A stretch of DNA of 64,000 nt from Stenotrophomonas maltophilia. Its GTDB lineage: Bacteria > Pseudomonadota > Gammaproteobacteria > Xanthomonadales > Xanthomonadaceae. Of this stretch, positions 18,599 through 27,154 are shown piece by piece (position 1 is the stretch's first letter; each line of letters begins with the position of its first letter). The DNA lies in NCBI RefSeq assembly GCF_039555535.1, contig NZ_CP154630.1:819001-883000 (forward strand), written 5' to 3'. The notes beneath the pieces were generated by a model. It was given only the letters and a program-made list of their open reading frames with translations, did not search any database and was not told the DNA's origin. The translations under genes were made by a program, and so were the position numbers.

Positions 18599-19285
18599 AT
18601 GTTGGGAATTGGCCAGGGCATCCTCGGCATCGGCGCCTTCAAGCAGCGCCTGCCGCGCCCGGAAGAAGCACTGCCGGGGCGTGACCAACCGCTGCCGCTG
18701 CACAGCAACCAGCACTTCGTGAACAGCCATCCGCTGAAGGACCGCTTCGCCGGCCTGCAGCAGATCCGTTTTGCGCTGGGCTGCTTCTGGGGCGCCGAGC
18801 GCAAGTTCTGGACCGAACCGGGCGTGTACAGCACCTCGGTCGGCTATGCCGGCGGCATCACCCCGAACCCGACCTATGAAGAGGTCTGCTCGGGCCTGAC
18901 CGGCCACACCGAAGTGGTGCAGGTGGTGTTCGACCCGGCGGTGGTGAGCCTGGAGCGGCTGCTTCAGCTGTTCTGGGAGAGCCACGACCCGACCCAGGGC
19001 ATGCGCCAGGGCAACGACACCGGCACCCAGTACCGCTCGGCGATCCACGCCACCGACGAGGCCCAGTACAAGGCCGCGCTGGCCAGCCGCGAGGCTTACC
19101 AGGCCCAACTGGATGCGGCCGGTTACGGCCCGATCACCACCGAGATCGTGTATCCGGCGCCGGCGTACTACTACGCCGAGGATTACCACCAGCAGTATCT
19201 GGCGAAGAACCCGAACGGTTACTGCGGCATTGGCGGCACCGGCGTGAGCTGCCCGATCGGCCTGGATGTGGAAGCGCCGCGCTGA
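18599..19285 (+). CDS. msrA: peptide-methionine (S)-S-oxide reductase
   Basis: MsrA reduces methionine-S-sulfoxide in proteins and is a standard oxidative-damage repair enzyme. The 228-residue protein has the active-site motif GCFWG with catalytic Cys62, followed by [19 protein letters not shown] and [10 protein letters not shown]. Resolving cysteines appear in the C-terminal GYCGIGG and VSCPIG. An extension of about 50 residues precedes the catalytic domain, as in E. coli-type MsrA. TAGGAG lies about 6 bases upstream of the ATG at 18599. Confidence 0.96.
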   Translation: MLGIGQGILGIGAFKQRLPRPEEALPGRDQPLPLHSNQHFVNSHPLKDRFAGLQQIRFALGCFWGAERKFWTEPGVYSTSVGYAGGITPNPTYEEVCSGLTGHTEVVQVVFDPAVVSLERLLQLFWESHDPTQGMRQGNDTGTQYRSAIHATDEAQYKAALASREAYQAQLDAAGYGPITTEIVYPAPAYYYAEDYHQQYLAKNPNGYCGIGGTGVSCPIGLDVEAPR

Positions 19286-19326
19286 CGCGCGGAGGTCCGC
19301 CTGCGGCGGGCAGAAGCCAAAGCCTG

Positions 19327-19349
19327 GTAGAGCCGACTGCTGGTCGGCT
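19327..19349 (+). repeat. SMAG-type GTAG palindrome, single unit
   Basis: GTAG followed by AGCCGAC-TGCTG-GTCGGCT shortly after msrA. It is one unit of the GTAG family with a GCCGAC stem. Confidence 0.8.
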
Positions 19350-19382
19350 GAAAGCCAAAGCGGCTCTGGGTTGCTGATGGCT

Positions 19383-19487
19383 GGGCGGGACGGGGGCGGC
19401 TGGCAGGACACGCCGTAAACCCGTCCATGGGGGCTCGATGGCGCCATCCATGGCGCCAACGGTCCTGCCAGCTGCCCCCGTCCCACC
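19383..19487. repeat. ~105-bp hairpin repeat, copy A
   Basis: The left arm (19383-19409, GGGCGGGACGGGGGCGG then CTGGCAGGAC) pairs with the right arm (19462-19487). The tip contains GCCGTAAACCCGTCCATGGGGGCT and the palindrome GGCGCCATCCATGGCGCC. It is followed by TTCGACAGTTTCC. The same tip recurs in three other hairpins (19707-19802, 48513-48622, 48834-48931), each with its own outer-stem sequence that still pairs with itself. Function unknown. Confidence 0.8.
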
Positions 19488-19551
19488 TTCGACAGTTTCC
19501 CGGTGACGGTGGGCAAGAGCATGGGCAACTGACGAACTGATGGAAAAGAAG

Positions 19552-19580
19552 AAGGACGCGGCTTTCGCCGCGTCCTTTTT
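19552..19580 (+). terminator. Rho-independent terminator
   Basis: An 11-bp GC-rich stem (AAGGACGCGGC / GCCGCGTCCTT) with a TTTC loop and a following T-run (TTTTTCTTT). It stands about 265 bases beyond msrA, with a hairpin repeat between them, so it may end msrA read-through or an unrecognised small transcript. Confidence 0.75.
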
Positions 19581-19601
19581 CTTTGGTTCTGCAATGCTCT
19601 T

Positions 19602-19624
19602 GTAGAGCCGAGCCATGCTCGGCT
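19602..19624 (+). repeat. SMAG-type GTAG palindrome, single unit
   Basis: GTAGAGCCGAGCCATGCTCGGCT, the commonest SMAG sequence in this window, immediately after the terminator at 19580. A shorter variant ending in CTAC (AGTCGACTAACAGTCGACTCTAC) lies at 19819-19841. Confidence 0.85.
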
Positions 19625-19706
19625 GCGAGCAAGCGAAGCGCGCGACCCGCTGTTGCTCTTCTTTCTTTCTTCCGTGGCGGGTGGCCCCCGGAAACTGTCA
19701 GAGGGC

Positions 19707-19802
19707 GGGCGGGTTGGGTTCGCGGGGGTGTCCGCGGCATGGATGCCGCGGCCAAGCCTCCAGGGACGGATTCACGGCGTCCCCCGCGAATCCAACCCGC
19801 CC
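19707..19802. repeat. ~96-bp hairpin repeat, copy C
   Basis: The left arm 19707-19728 (GGGCGGGTTGGGTTCGCGGGGG) is complementary to 19781-19802 with one non-Watson-Crick position. The tip holds GGCATGGATGCC and TTGG/CCAAGCCTCC-type sequence, corresponding in inverted orientation to copy A. It is preceded by GGAAACTGTC, the reverse complement of the tail after copy A. The remainder of the 603-base msrA-tal gap holds no gene that I can support. Confidence 0.8.
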
Positions 19803-19888
19803 GGCCAAGCGCGGAACAAGTCGACTAACAGTCGACTCTACCGAACCGAGCCCCCCGCCACGAGGGGCTCAGCCGTTGGCCGGAATCC

Positions 19889-20845
19889 TCACAGTGCCGC
19901 GCGGATCCGCTCGCGCAGTGCTTCCAGATCCTTGGCAAACGCCTCGATGCCAGTCGCCAGCTTCTCGGTGGCCATCGGATCGGCCGCCAGGTCCGCCGCG
20001 AACTTCGCTGCGTCGATCGGGGTCACCGAGGCGCCATCAGCCGCACCAGCCACCAGCTTGCGCGGCAGCTCGCCGTGGTCGGCGTCCAGCTTCTCCAGCA
20101 GGTCCGGCGAAATGGTCAGGCGGTCGCAACCGGCCAGCGCTTCGATCTGCGCGGTCGAACGGAACGAAGCGCCCATCACCACGGTCGGCGAACCGCGGCG
20201 CTTGAACTCGGCATACACACCGCGTACGAACTTCACGCCCGGGTCTTCGTCGATGGTGGCCGGGGTCTGGCCGTTGGCCACGTACCAATCAAGGATACGG
20301 CCGACGAACGGCGAGATCAGGAACGCGCCGGCCTCGCTGCAGGCCAGTGCCTGGGTCGGGTTGAAGATCAGGGTCAGGTTGCAGTCGATGCCCTCGGCCT
20401 GCAGGATGCGCGCCGCCTCCACGCCTTCCCAGGTCGCGGCGATCTTGATCAGGATCTTCTCGCGCGGCACGCCGGCATCGGCGTACATCTGGATGAACTG
20501 GCGGGCCTTGGCCACGGTGGCGGCGGTGTCGTGGGCCTGGTCGGCATCCACTTCGGTGGACACGCGGCCCGGCACCAGGGTGCTCAGCAACGCGCCGACG
20601 CCGATGGTCAGACGGTCGGCCACGGCGTGCACCACGGCTTCGCGGTCGCCCGTCTGCTGCCGGCCCCAGGCCAGTTCGCGTTCGATCAGCTCGGCATAGA
20701 CCGGCAGGTCCAGCGCCTTCTTCACCAGGGTCGGGTTGGTGGTGCAGTCCACCGGCTGCAGGCGCTTGATGGCGTCGTAGTCACCGGTATCGGCAACGAC
20801 CACGGACAGTTCGCGCAGCTGGGACAGTTTGGACGGGGTACTCAT
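19889..20845 (-). CDS. tal: transaldolase
   Basis: Transaldolase moves a dihydroxyacetone unit between sugar phosphates in the non-oxidative pentose phosphate pathway. The 318-residue length matches TalB. Visible motifs are [14 protein letters not shown] at the N-terminus, the Schiff-base lysine in [26 protein letters not shown] and FVGRILDWY. The downstream SPFVGRI and [17 protein letters not shown] segments are also typical. The gene is preceded at 50 bases by rnk and appears independent of oxyR. Confidence 0.97.
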   Translation of the reverse strand: MSTPSKLSQLRELSVVVADTGDYDAIKRLQPVDCTTNPTLVKKALDLPVYAELIERELAWGRQQTGDREAVVHAVADRLTIGVGALLSTLVPGRVSTEVDADQAHDTAATVAKARQFIQMYADAGVPREKILIKIAATWEGVEAARILQAEGIDCNLTLIFNPTQALACSEAGAFLISPFVGRILDWYVANGQTPATIDEDPGVKFVRGVYAEFKRRGSPTVVMGASFRSTAQIEALAGCDRLTISPDLLEKLDADHGELPRKLVAGAADGASVTPIDAAKFAADLAADPMATEKLATGIEAFAKDLEALRERIRAAL

Positions 20846-20895
20846 TACGGCTCCTGGTGCAGGGGGATCGAATCGCGCGCGGTGCGCAGCGGGTG

Positions 20896-21300
20896 TCAGG
20901 GGCGGTCGTTGTGGACCGCGGTCACGCGCAGGCGCAGCTTGCGGCCACCGGGCGCGTTCCAGTCGATGCTCTGGCCGATGGCCAGGCCGAGCAGGGCACT
21001 GCCGACCGGGGCCAGCACGGAAACCTTGCCTTCGTCGACGTTGGCTTCGCGGGGGAAGACCAGGGTCAGGACGTGCTTCTCGCCCGACACTTCATCTTCG
21101 CACTCCACGCGCGAATGCATCATGACGATGCCTTCGGGAATCTGGTCCGGTGCCAGCACGGTGGCCCGGTTGAGTTCTTCAGCAAGCGCGAGCGCGGCAG
21201 GCGTCTGGCTCAGCGCAGGGGATTCGAGCATGGCGTCCAGGCGGTCCATGTCGAAGGTAGAAACGGTGATCGACGGCGGCAGGCCGCTGGCGGTACTCAT
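20896..21300 (-). CDS. rnk: regulator of nucleoside diphosphate kinase (Rnk / GreA-B C-terminal family)
   Basis: Rnk proteins bind RNA polymerase through a GreA/GreB-like C-terminal domain and influence nucleoside diphosphate kinase levels. The 134-residue protein has the N-terminal segment [15 protein letters not shown] and the C-terminal GreA-type core [22 protein letters not shown]. The start [10 protein letters not shown] is chosen because AAGGAG lies about 8 bases upstream; a longer N-terminus starting at 21330 has no such support. It lies 123 bases downstream of the oxyR stop on the same strand. Confidence 0.88.
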   Translation of the reverse strand: MSTASGLPPSITVSTFDMDRLDAMLESPALSQTPAALALAEELNRATVLAPDQIPEGIVMMHSRVECEDEVSGEKHVLTLVFPREANVDEGKVSVLAPVGSALLGLAIGQSIDWNAPGGRKLRLRVTAVHNDRP

Positions 21301-21423
21301 GGTGAAGCTCCTTGGTTGAAAGCCATGCAAAAGGCGGCACCTGCTGGCGCCGCCTGTCTGTATTGTGGGGACAAATGCGGCCGGAATCGACTCCTGCCGA
21401 TTCCAGGCCGGTACTGCGGGGGC

Positions 21424-22386
21424 TCAGCCGTTCAGCGCGGGGCCGGGCAGGGCGGCAGTGTCGCCGGCGGCGTTGACCGCTTCCAGGGTGAACAGCGCCT
21501 GCGGCAGGCGCTTGAACTGGTCGGCCAGCTCCATCAGGAAGTCGTTCATGGCCGAGCTGCGGCGCCAGATCATGGCGATGCGGCGGCTGGGACGGCCCTC
21601 GCCGGTGAAGTCGAGCAGGCGGATGTTGTTCGAGCGCGGCACTGGCGGCTGCACCGACAGGCTGGGCAGCAGGGTGATACCGACGTCGGCGGCAACCATC
21701 TGCCGCAGCGTCTCCAGGCTGGTGGCGCGGAACTCGGACTTCTCGTTGGCGCCGAACAGGCGGCAGACTTCCAGCGCCTGGTCGCGCAGGCAGTGCCCGT
21801 CCTCCAGCAGCAGCAGCTTCTGTGTGGCCAGTTCCTGCACGTCCAGGTGCTCGCGGCGGGCCAGCGGGTGGCGCCCGGACACGGCCAGCAGGAACGGTTC
21901 CTCGAACAGGAACTCGGCGTGCAGCTGGTCGTCGATCATCGGCAGCGCCAGCAGCGCAGCATCGAGTTTGCCTTCGCGCAGGCGGTCGAGCAGCACATCG
22001 CTCTTTTCCTCGACCAGCAGCAGTTCCAGCTCCGGGAAGCGATCGCGGATGCGCGGGATCACATGCGGCAACAGGTAGGGGCCCAGGGTCGGGAAGATCC
22101 CCAGGCGCACCGTACCGGCTTCCGGATCGCGGCTGCGTCGCGCCGCTTCCTTGAGTTGTTCCACTTCGGACACGATCACCCGTGCCCGTGCCGCCGCTTC
22201 CTGCCCGGCCGGGGTCAGCATCACCTTGCGCGGTGCGCGTTCCACCAGTGGCAGGCCCAGTTCTTCTTCCAGCTTGCGGATCTGCGTGGACAGCGTCGGC
22301 TGGCTGACGAAGCAGGAGGCGGCAGCCCGGCCGAAATGCTTGTGGTCGGCCAGGGCTACCAGGTACTTCAGATCACGTAGGTTCAT
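21424..22386 (-). CDS. oxyR: hydrogen peroxide-sensing LysR-type regulator OxyR
   Basis: OxyR is oxidised by H2O2 to form an intramolecular disulfide and then activates ahpC, ahpF, katA and similar genes. The 320-residue protein has the LysR helix-turn-helix (LKYLVALADHKHFGRAAA, SQPTLSTQIRKLEEEL). Both redox cysteines are at exactly the E. coli positions, Cys199 and Cys208, in LEDGHCLRDQALEVC, followed by FRATSLETLRQMV. It lies 85 bases downstream of ahpF, the order known in Xanthomonas (ahpC, ahpF-oxyR), and should respond to the same signal it regulates. Confidence 0.96.
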   Translation of the reverse strand: MNLRDLKYLVALADHKHFGRAAASCFVSQPTLSTQIRKLEEELGLPLVERAPRKVMLTPAGQEAAARARVIVSEVEQLKEAARRSRDPEAGTVRLGIFPTLGPYLLPHVIPRIRDRFPELELLLVEEKSDVLLDRLREGKLDAALLALPMIDDQLHAEFLFEEPFLLAVSGRHPLARREHLDVQELATQKLLLLEDGHCLRDQALEVCRLFGANEKSEFRATSLETLRQMVAADVGITLLPSLSVQPPVPRSNNIRLLDFTGEGRPSRRIAMIWRRSSAMNDFLMELADQFKRLPQALFTLEAVNAAGDTAALPGPALNG

Positions 22387-22471
22387 CCTTACACCCCAGG
22401 GATAACGGACCGGCTGACGGCGTGGTTACCCGACAGGCAGACAATGTTCCCGGTGATCTGGGAACGGTGGA

Positions 22472-24064
22472 TCAGGCCGCTTCAGCAACGGCACCACTGC
22501 TGTTGCTCACCGACGAGCGTATCAGGTGGTCGAACGCGCTCAGTGCGGCGGTCGAACCGGCGCCCATCGCGATGATGATCTGCTTGTAGGGCACCGTCGT
22601 GCAATCGCCAGCGGCGAACACACCCGGCAGGTTGGTCTGGCCGCGGTCGTCGATGACGATCTCGCCACGCGGCGACAGCGCCACCACGTCCTTCAGCCAT
22701 TCGGTGTTGGGCAGCAGGCCGATCTGCACGAAGATGCCTTCCAGCTCGACGCGGTGGGCGTCGCCGCCGACGCGATCCTTGTAGACCAGGCCGGTGACGC
22801 GGCTGCCGTCGCCCAGCACCTCGGTGGTCTGCGCGCTGGTCAGCACGGTGACATTGCCCAGGCTGCGCAGCTTCTTCTGCAGCACTTCATCGGCGCGCAG
22901 GCTGGAATCGAACTCCAGCAGGGTCACATGCGACACGATGCCAGCCAGGTCGATGGCCGCTTCCACGCCGGAGTTGCCGCCGCCGATCACCGCCACGCGC
23001 TTGCCCTTGAACAGCGGGCCATCGCAGTGCGGGCAGTAGGCGACGCCCTTGTTGCGGTACTGGTCTTCGCCCGGCACGTTCATCTGCCGCCAGCGCGCGC
23101 CGGTGGACAGGATCACCGAGCGCGACTTCAGCACCGCGCCGTTCTCCAGCTGCACCTGCACCAGGCCGTCTTCGCCGGCCGGCACCAGCGCACTGGCGCG
23201 CTGCAGGTTCATGATGTCCACCTCGTACTCGCGCACGTGCTGTTCCAGCGCCGTGGCCAGCTTCGGGCCCTCGGTCTCCTTCACCGAAATGAAGTTCTCG
23301 ATCGCCATGGTGTCAAGCACCTGGCCACCGAAACGCTCGGCGGCGATGCCGGTGCGGATGCCCTTGCGCGCGGCATAGATCGCCGCTGCGGCACCGGCTG
23401 GGCCGCCGCCCACCACCAGCACGTCGAAGGCGTCCTTGGCGGCGATCTTCTCGGCATCGCGCTTGCCGGCGTTGGTGTCCAGCTTGGCCACGATCTGTTC
23501 CAGGGTCATGCGGCCCTGGTCGAACACTTCACCGTTGAGGTACACGGTGGGCACGGACATGATCTCGCGCTTCTCCACTTCGTCCTGGAACAGCGCACCG
23601 TCGATGGCCACGTGCTGGATGCGCGGGTTGAGCACGGCGGCCAGGTTCAGCGCCTGCACCACGTCCGGGCAGTTCTGGCAGGACAGCGAGAAGTAGGTTT
23701 CGAACTTGTAATCGCCTTCCAGGTTCTGCACCTGCTCGATCAGTTCGGCGGTGGCCTTGGACGGATGACCGCCGACCTGCAGCAGCGCCAGCACCAGCGA
23801 GGTGAACTCGTGGCCCATCGGCAGGCCGGCGAAGGTCAGGTGGATATCCTGGCCCGGCGTGCCCAGGTCGAACGAGGGCACGCGGCCCTGGCCGTCGCGC
23901 AGCACCTGCAGCGAGATCTTGTCCGACAGGCTTTCCAGGGTCTGCAGCAGTTCCAGCATTTCCTGCGACTTGGCGCCGTCGTCGGCGTGCGCGGTGATCT
24001 GGATCGGGCGGGTCACGCGCTCCAGATAGGTCTTCAGCTGCGACTGCAGGTTGGCGTCCAACAT
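22472..24064 (-). CDS. ahpF: alkyl hydroperoxide reductase subunit F
   Basis: AhpF passes electrons from NADH through FAD and two CxxC centres to AhpC. In the 530-residue protein the N-terminal tandem-thioredoxin domain has Cys129/Cys132 (SLSCQNCPD) and the thioredoxin-reductase-like part has Cys344/Cys347 (AYCPHCDG). FAD and NADH folds appear as [14 protein letters not shown] and [14 protein letters not shown]. The start [10 protein letters not shown] is preceded by CAGGAG; the frame is open upstream but those residues are not AhpF-like. A 19-bp inverted repeat separates it from ahpC. Confidence 0.97.
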   Translation of the reverse strand: MLDANLQSQLKTYLERVTRPIQITAHADDGAKSQEMLELLQTLESLSDKISLQVLRDGQGRVPSFDLGTPGQDIHLTFAGLPMGHEFTSLVLALLQVGGHPSKATAELIEQVQNLEGDYKFETYFSLSCQNCPDVVQALNLAAVLNPRIQHVAIDGALFQDEVEKREIMSVPTVYLNGEVFDQGRMTLEQIVAKLDTNAGKRDAEKIAAKDAFDVLVVGGGPAGAAAAIYAARKGIRTGIAAERFGGQVLDTMAIENFISVKETEGPKLATALEQHVREYEVDIMNLQRASALVPAGEDGLVQVQLENGAVLKSRSVILSTGARWRQMNVPGEDQYRNKGVAYCPHCDGPLFKGKRVAVIGGGNSGVEAAIDLAGIVSHVTLLEFDSSLRADEVLQKKLRSLGNVTVLTSAQTTEVLGDGSRVTGLVYKDRVGGDAHRVELEGIFVQIGLLPNTEWLKDVVALSPRGEIVIDDRGQTNLPGVFAAGDCTTVPYKQIIIAMGAGSTAALSAFDHLIRSSVSNSSGAVAEAA

Positions 24065-24134
24065 CGGGTCATCTCCTGGCTTCAGGCAAACAGGGGTCGT
24101 GGCACCGCTGTAGAAGGTAGCGGACCAGCAGGGG

Positions 24135-24216
24135 GTAGGGGTGAACCCAAGACAGCGACCGTGGAAGGGGCTGGCTGGCCAAGGCTGGCGCGCGTTGGCT
24201 GTCTTGGGTTCACCCC
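24135..24216. repeat. 19-bp inverted repeat between ahpC and ahpF, GTAG-ended
   Basis: The arms 24138-24156 (GGGGTGAACCCAAGACAGC) and 24198-24216 are perfectly complementary, with a 41-base interior, and GTAG stands at the outer left edge. In an ahpC-ahpF transcript this would form a strong hairpin and could adjust the ahpC:ahpF ratio by partial termination or mRNA protection. No T-run follows on the minus strand. Confidence 0.7.
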
Positions 24217-24288
24217 CACGCCGGCGGGGGACCGGCACGGGGATGAAGGGCGCGCCGTGGCGTGGGGCCGCGGCAGGCCGGTACTGCG

Positions 24289-24852
24289 TTAGATCTTGCC
24301 GACCAGGTCCAGCGACGGGGTCAGGGTCTTCTCGCCTTCCTTCCACTTGGCCGGGCACACCTGGTTCGGGTTGGCGGCGGTGAACTGGGCAGCCTTCAGC
24401 TTGCGCAGGGTCTCGGACACGTCACGGGCGATCTCGTTGGAGTGGATCTCCAGGGTCTTGATCACGCCTTCCGGGTTGATGATGAAGGTGCCGCGCAGGG
24501 CCAGGCCTTCTTCTTCAATGTGCACGCCGAAGGCGCGGGTCAGCTGGTGGGTCGGGTCGCCGACCAGCGGGAACTGGGCCTTGCCGACGGCCGGCGAGGT
24601 TTCGTGCCACACCTTGTGAGAGAAGTGGGTGTCGGTGGTGACGATGTAGACCTCGGCGCCAGCCTTCTTGAACTCGGCGTAATGGTCAGCCGCGTCTTCG
24701 ATCTCGGTCGGGCAGTTGAAGGTGAAGGCGGCCGGCATGAAGATCAGGACGGACCACTGGCCCTTCAGGCTGGCATCGGAAACCTTGATGAACTCGCCAT
24801 TGTGGTAAGCGTTGGCTTCAAACGGCTGGATCTGGGTGTTGATCAGGGACAT
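24289..24852 (-). CDS. ahpC: alkyl hydroperoxide reductase subunit C (2-Cys peroxiredoxin)
   Basis: AhpC reduces H2O2, organic hydroperoxides and peroxynitrite. The 187-residue protein has the peroxidatic Cys47 in [13 protein letters not shown] and the resolving Cys166 in [10 protein letters not shown], with [11 protein letters not shown] and [10 protein letters not shown] between, as in typical AhpC. AGAGGAAAAACG directly precedes the ATG. It is the first gene of an ahpC-ahpF-oxyR series on the minus strand, and an OxyR-like half-operator lies about 95 bases upstream. Confidence 0.98.
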   Translation of the reverse strand: MSLINTQIQPFEANAYHNGEFIKVSDASLKGQWSVLIFMPAAFTFNCPTEIEDAADHYAEFKKAGAEVYIVTTDTHFSHKVWHETSPAVGKAQFPLVGDPTHQLTRAFGVHIEEEGLALRGTFIINPEGVIKTLEIHSNEIARDVSETLRKLKAAQFTAANPNQVCPAKWKEGEKTLTPSLDLVGKI

Positions 24853-24947
24853 CGTTTTTCCTCTGGTGAAGGGGAGTGGGTGAATCGACAGGAGCTAGGT
24901 TACCGACTCGCTGGCGATAAGAACAATCCATTGATTGCATCTATTTG

Positions 24948-24962
24948 ATAGATGGAGTCTAT
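24948..24962 (-). promoter_or_regulatory. putative OxyR binding site upstream of ahpC
   Basis: ATAG, 7 bases, CTAT (ATAGATGGAGTCTAT), the half of the OxyR consensus ATAG-N7-CTAT-N7-ATAG-N7-CTAT. On the ahpC-proximal side the next spaced tetrads match only partly (GCAT, ATCC). TTGTTC and TAACCT, 18 bases apart on the minus strand, could be the -35 and -10 just downstream. The rest of this 321-base gap up to the SMAG dimer shows no gene. Confidence 0.6.
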
Positions 24963-25104
24963 CAAAAGGCCATGAGCCGACACTGAACCTTGCCGCTCCC
25001 ATCCTGCAACTGCCTGTATTACAAGGAAAATCTTTCCCGGCAGGTGAATGCGGCCGATAGCCCGTCCTTATCCCGTTCGCCAGAACCTGAACGGATTCCG
25101 CTGT

Positions 25105-25164
25105 TGTAGAGCCGAGCCTACGCTCGGCTGTCCCAGAAGCAGCCGAGCATGGGCTCGGCTCTAC
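25105..25164. repeat. SMAG-type GTAG inverted dimer
   Basis: GTAGAGCCGAGCCTACGCTCGGCT faces AGCCGAGCATGGGCTCGGCTCTAC. The right unit ends only 9 bases before the prmC start codon, so the 5' end of prmC mRNA would contain or follow this hairpin. Confidence 0.88.
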
Positions 25165-25173
25165 AATTGCGGC

Positions 25174-26031
25174 ATGTCTGTCAAAACCGAATCCTCCCTG
25201 CGCCAGATCGTGGCCGATGCCAGCGCCCGGCTCGGCGGCGTTGAAGCCCGCCACGAGGTCGAACTGCTGCTGCTGCATGTACTGGAGCGCCCGCGCAGCT
25301 GGCTGTTCGCGCACGCCACCGATCCGCTGGCCGCTGCCGACCAGGCGGTCTTCGAGGCGTTGCTGGCCCGCCGTGTGGCCGGCGAGCCGGTTGCCTACCT
25401 GACCGGCCGCCGCGGCTTCTGGACGCTGGATCTGGAGGTCGACCCGGCCACGCTGATTCCGCGCCCGGAAACCGAACTGCTGGTGGAACTGGCGCTGGAG
25501 CGCCTGCCGGCCAATCGCGACCTGCAGGTGGCCGACCTCGGCACCGGGAGCGGTGCGATCGCGCTGGCGCTGGCCAGCGAGCGGCCGCAGGCGCAGGTGC
25601 TGGCCACCGATGCCAGCCCGGGCGCGCTGGCCGTGGCCACGCGCAACGCCGCGCGCCATGAACTGCGCAACGTGCGCTTCGCCCAGGGGGGCCACGACTG
25701 GTACGCGCCGCTGCAGGGCGCGCGCTTTGATCTGATTGCCAGCAACCCGCCGTACATCGCCAGCGACGACCCGCATCTGGAACAGGGCGACCTGCGTTTT
25801 GAACCGGCCACTGCGCTGGCCTCCGGTGTGGACGGCCTGGACGACATCCGCCGCATCGTCGACGGTGGCCTGGCCCACCTGCTGCCTGATGGTTGGCTGC
25901 TGATCGAGCACGGTTGGGACCAGGGCCAGGCGATCCGCGCGTTGTTCGACGCGGCGGGTTTTGCCGACGTGCAGACCGTGCAGGACCTGGAGCAGCGCGA
26001 CCGCATCACCCTGGGCCGGCGACCGGCCTAG
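25174..26031 (+). CDS. prmC: peptide chain release factor N(5)-glutamine methyltransferase
   Basis: PrmC (HemK) methylates the glutamine of the GGQ motif in RF1 and RF2. The 285-residue protein has an N-terminal helical domain ([13 protein letters not shown]), then [23 protein letters not shown], the SAM motif [16 protein letters not shown] and the catalytic ASNPPYIAS. It is not next to prfA, which lies at 51561; in many proteobacteria hemA-prfA-prmC are contiguous. No clear ribosome-binding site is visible because the SMAG repeat abuts the start. Confidence 0.95.
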   Translation: MSVKTESSLRQIVADASARLGGVEARHEVELLLLHVLERPRSWLFAHATDPLAAADQAVFEALLARRVAGEPVAYLTGRRGFWTLDLEVDPATLIPRPETELLVELALERLPANRDLQVADLGTGSGAIALALASERPQAQVLATDASPGALAVATRNAARHELRNVRFAQGGHDWYAPLQGARFDLIASNPPYIASDDPHLEQGDLRFEPATALASGVDGLDDIRRIVDGGLAHLLPDGWLLIEHGWDQGQAIRALFDAAGFADVQTVQDLEQRDRITLGRRPA

Positions 26032-26079
26032 AATGGAGGTTCTCCTGCCCCGGCAGGGCATCACCCTGGAGCTGCAAGC

Positions 26080-27021
26080 ATGCGTACGCTGTACCCCGCC
26101 ATCACCCCCTACGACGTCGGCACCCTGAAGGTCGATGACCGCCACACGCTGTACTTCGAACAGTGCGGCAACCCGGATGGCAAGCCGGTGGTGATGCTGC
26201 ACGGTGGCCCGGGCGGCGGCTGCAGCGACAAGATGCGCCAGTTCCACGACCCGTCGAAGTACCGCATCATCCTGTTCGACCAGCGTGGTGCCGGCCGTTC
26301 CACCCCGCACGCCGACCTGGTGGACAACACCACCTGGGACCTCGTTGCCGATATCGAAAAGCTGCGCGAGCACCTGAAGGTGGATCGCTGGCAGGTATTC
26401 GGCGGCAGCTGGGGTTCGACCCTGGCCCTGGCCTATGCAGAAACCCACCCGCAGCGTGTGACCGAGCTGGTGCTGCGCGGCATCTTCATGCTGCGCCGCT
26501 GGGAACTGGAATGGTTCTACCAGGAAGGTGCCAACCGCCTGTTCCCGGATGCCTGGGAGCATTATCTGAAGCCGATCCCGTCGGTGGAGCGTCATGACCT
26601 GATCTCGGCCTTCCACCGCCGCCTGACCAGCGACGACGAAACCACCCGCCTGGAAGCGGCCAAGGCCTGGGCGGTGTGGGAAGGTGCGACCAGCTTCCTG
26701 CACGTCGATGACGACTTCATCAACAGCCACGAAGACCCGCACTTCGCGCTGGCCTTCGCCCGCATCGAGAACCACTACTTCGTCAACGGTGGCTTCTTCG
26801 AGGTGGAAGACCAGCTGCTGCGCGACGCGCACCGCATCGCCGACATCCCGGGCGTGATCGTGCACGGCCGCTACGACGTGGTCTGCCCGCTGGCCAATGC
26901 CTGGGACCTGACCAAGGTATGGCCGAAGGCGAAGCTGGAAATCACCCCGGCCTCGGGCCACTCGGCGTTCGAGGCCGAGAACGTGGACGCGCTGGTGCGC
27001 GCCACCGATAGCTTCGCCTGA
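26080..27021 (+). CDS. pip: proline iminopeptidase
   Basis: Removes N-terminal proline from peptides; alpha/beta-hydrolase, peptidase family S33. The 313-residue length and the triad Ser110 (GGSWGS), Asp266 (HGRYDVVCP) and His294 (ASGHSAFE) are identical to those of the structurally known Xanthomonas campestris enzyme. The oxyanion segment HGGPGGG is at residues 41-47. It follows prmC by 48 bases. A GGGGTCAGATCC-type palindrome lies just after the stop and could terminate it. Confidence 0.97.
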   Translation: MRTLYPAITPYDVGTLKVDDRHTLYFEQCGNPDGKPVVMLHGGPGGGCSDKMRQFHDPSKYRIILFDQRGAGRSTPHADLVDNTTWDLVADIEKLREHLKVDRWQVFGGSWGSTLALAYAETHPQRVTELVLRGIFMLRRWELEWFYQEGANRLFPDAWEHYLKPIPSVERHDLISAFHRRLTSDDETTRLEAAKAWAVWEGATSFLHVDDDFINSHEDPHFALAFARIENHYFVNGGFFEVEDQLLRDAHRIADIPGVIVHGRYDVVCPLANAWDLTKVWPKAKLEITPASGHSAFEAENVDALVRATDSFA

Positions 27022-27033
27022 TCGGCAACGCCA

Positions 27034-27072
27034 GGGGTCAGATCCCTTTCCCAAGGAAAGGGCTCTGACCCC
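27034..27072. repeat. GGGGTCAGATCC-type palindrome, copy 1
   Basis: GGGGTCAGATCCCTTTCC and GGAAAGGGCTCTGACCCC flank a CAA centre. Related palindromes are at 40257-40295 and 42704-42743; all three lie just after a stop codon of a plus-strand gene. Terminator-like but without a T-run, so probably a dispersed repeat family. Confidence 0.8.
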
Positions 27073-27091
27073 GACCCGGATGCACCGGCCG

Positions 27092-27154
27092 GTAGATCCA
27101 CGCCATGCGTGGATGGGGGCAACGCAGGAGCCTCCACGCATGGCGTGGATCTAC
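27092..27154. repeat. SMAG-type dimer with ATCCACGC stem
   Basis: GTAGATCCACGCCATGCGTGGATG and the inverted CCACGCATGGCGTGGATCTAC. The terminal CTAC on the right overlaps the lysR-type gene: its CTA at 27151-27153 is the TAG stop codon of that minus-strand gene. Confidence 0.85.

Noticed and set aside
19500..19610. A small plus-strand peptide starting ATGGAAAAG and running through the terminator at 19552
   Set aside because: It would code through a strong terminator stem and ends in the SMAG repeat; no ribosome-binding site and no likeness to known small proteins.
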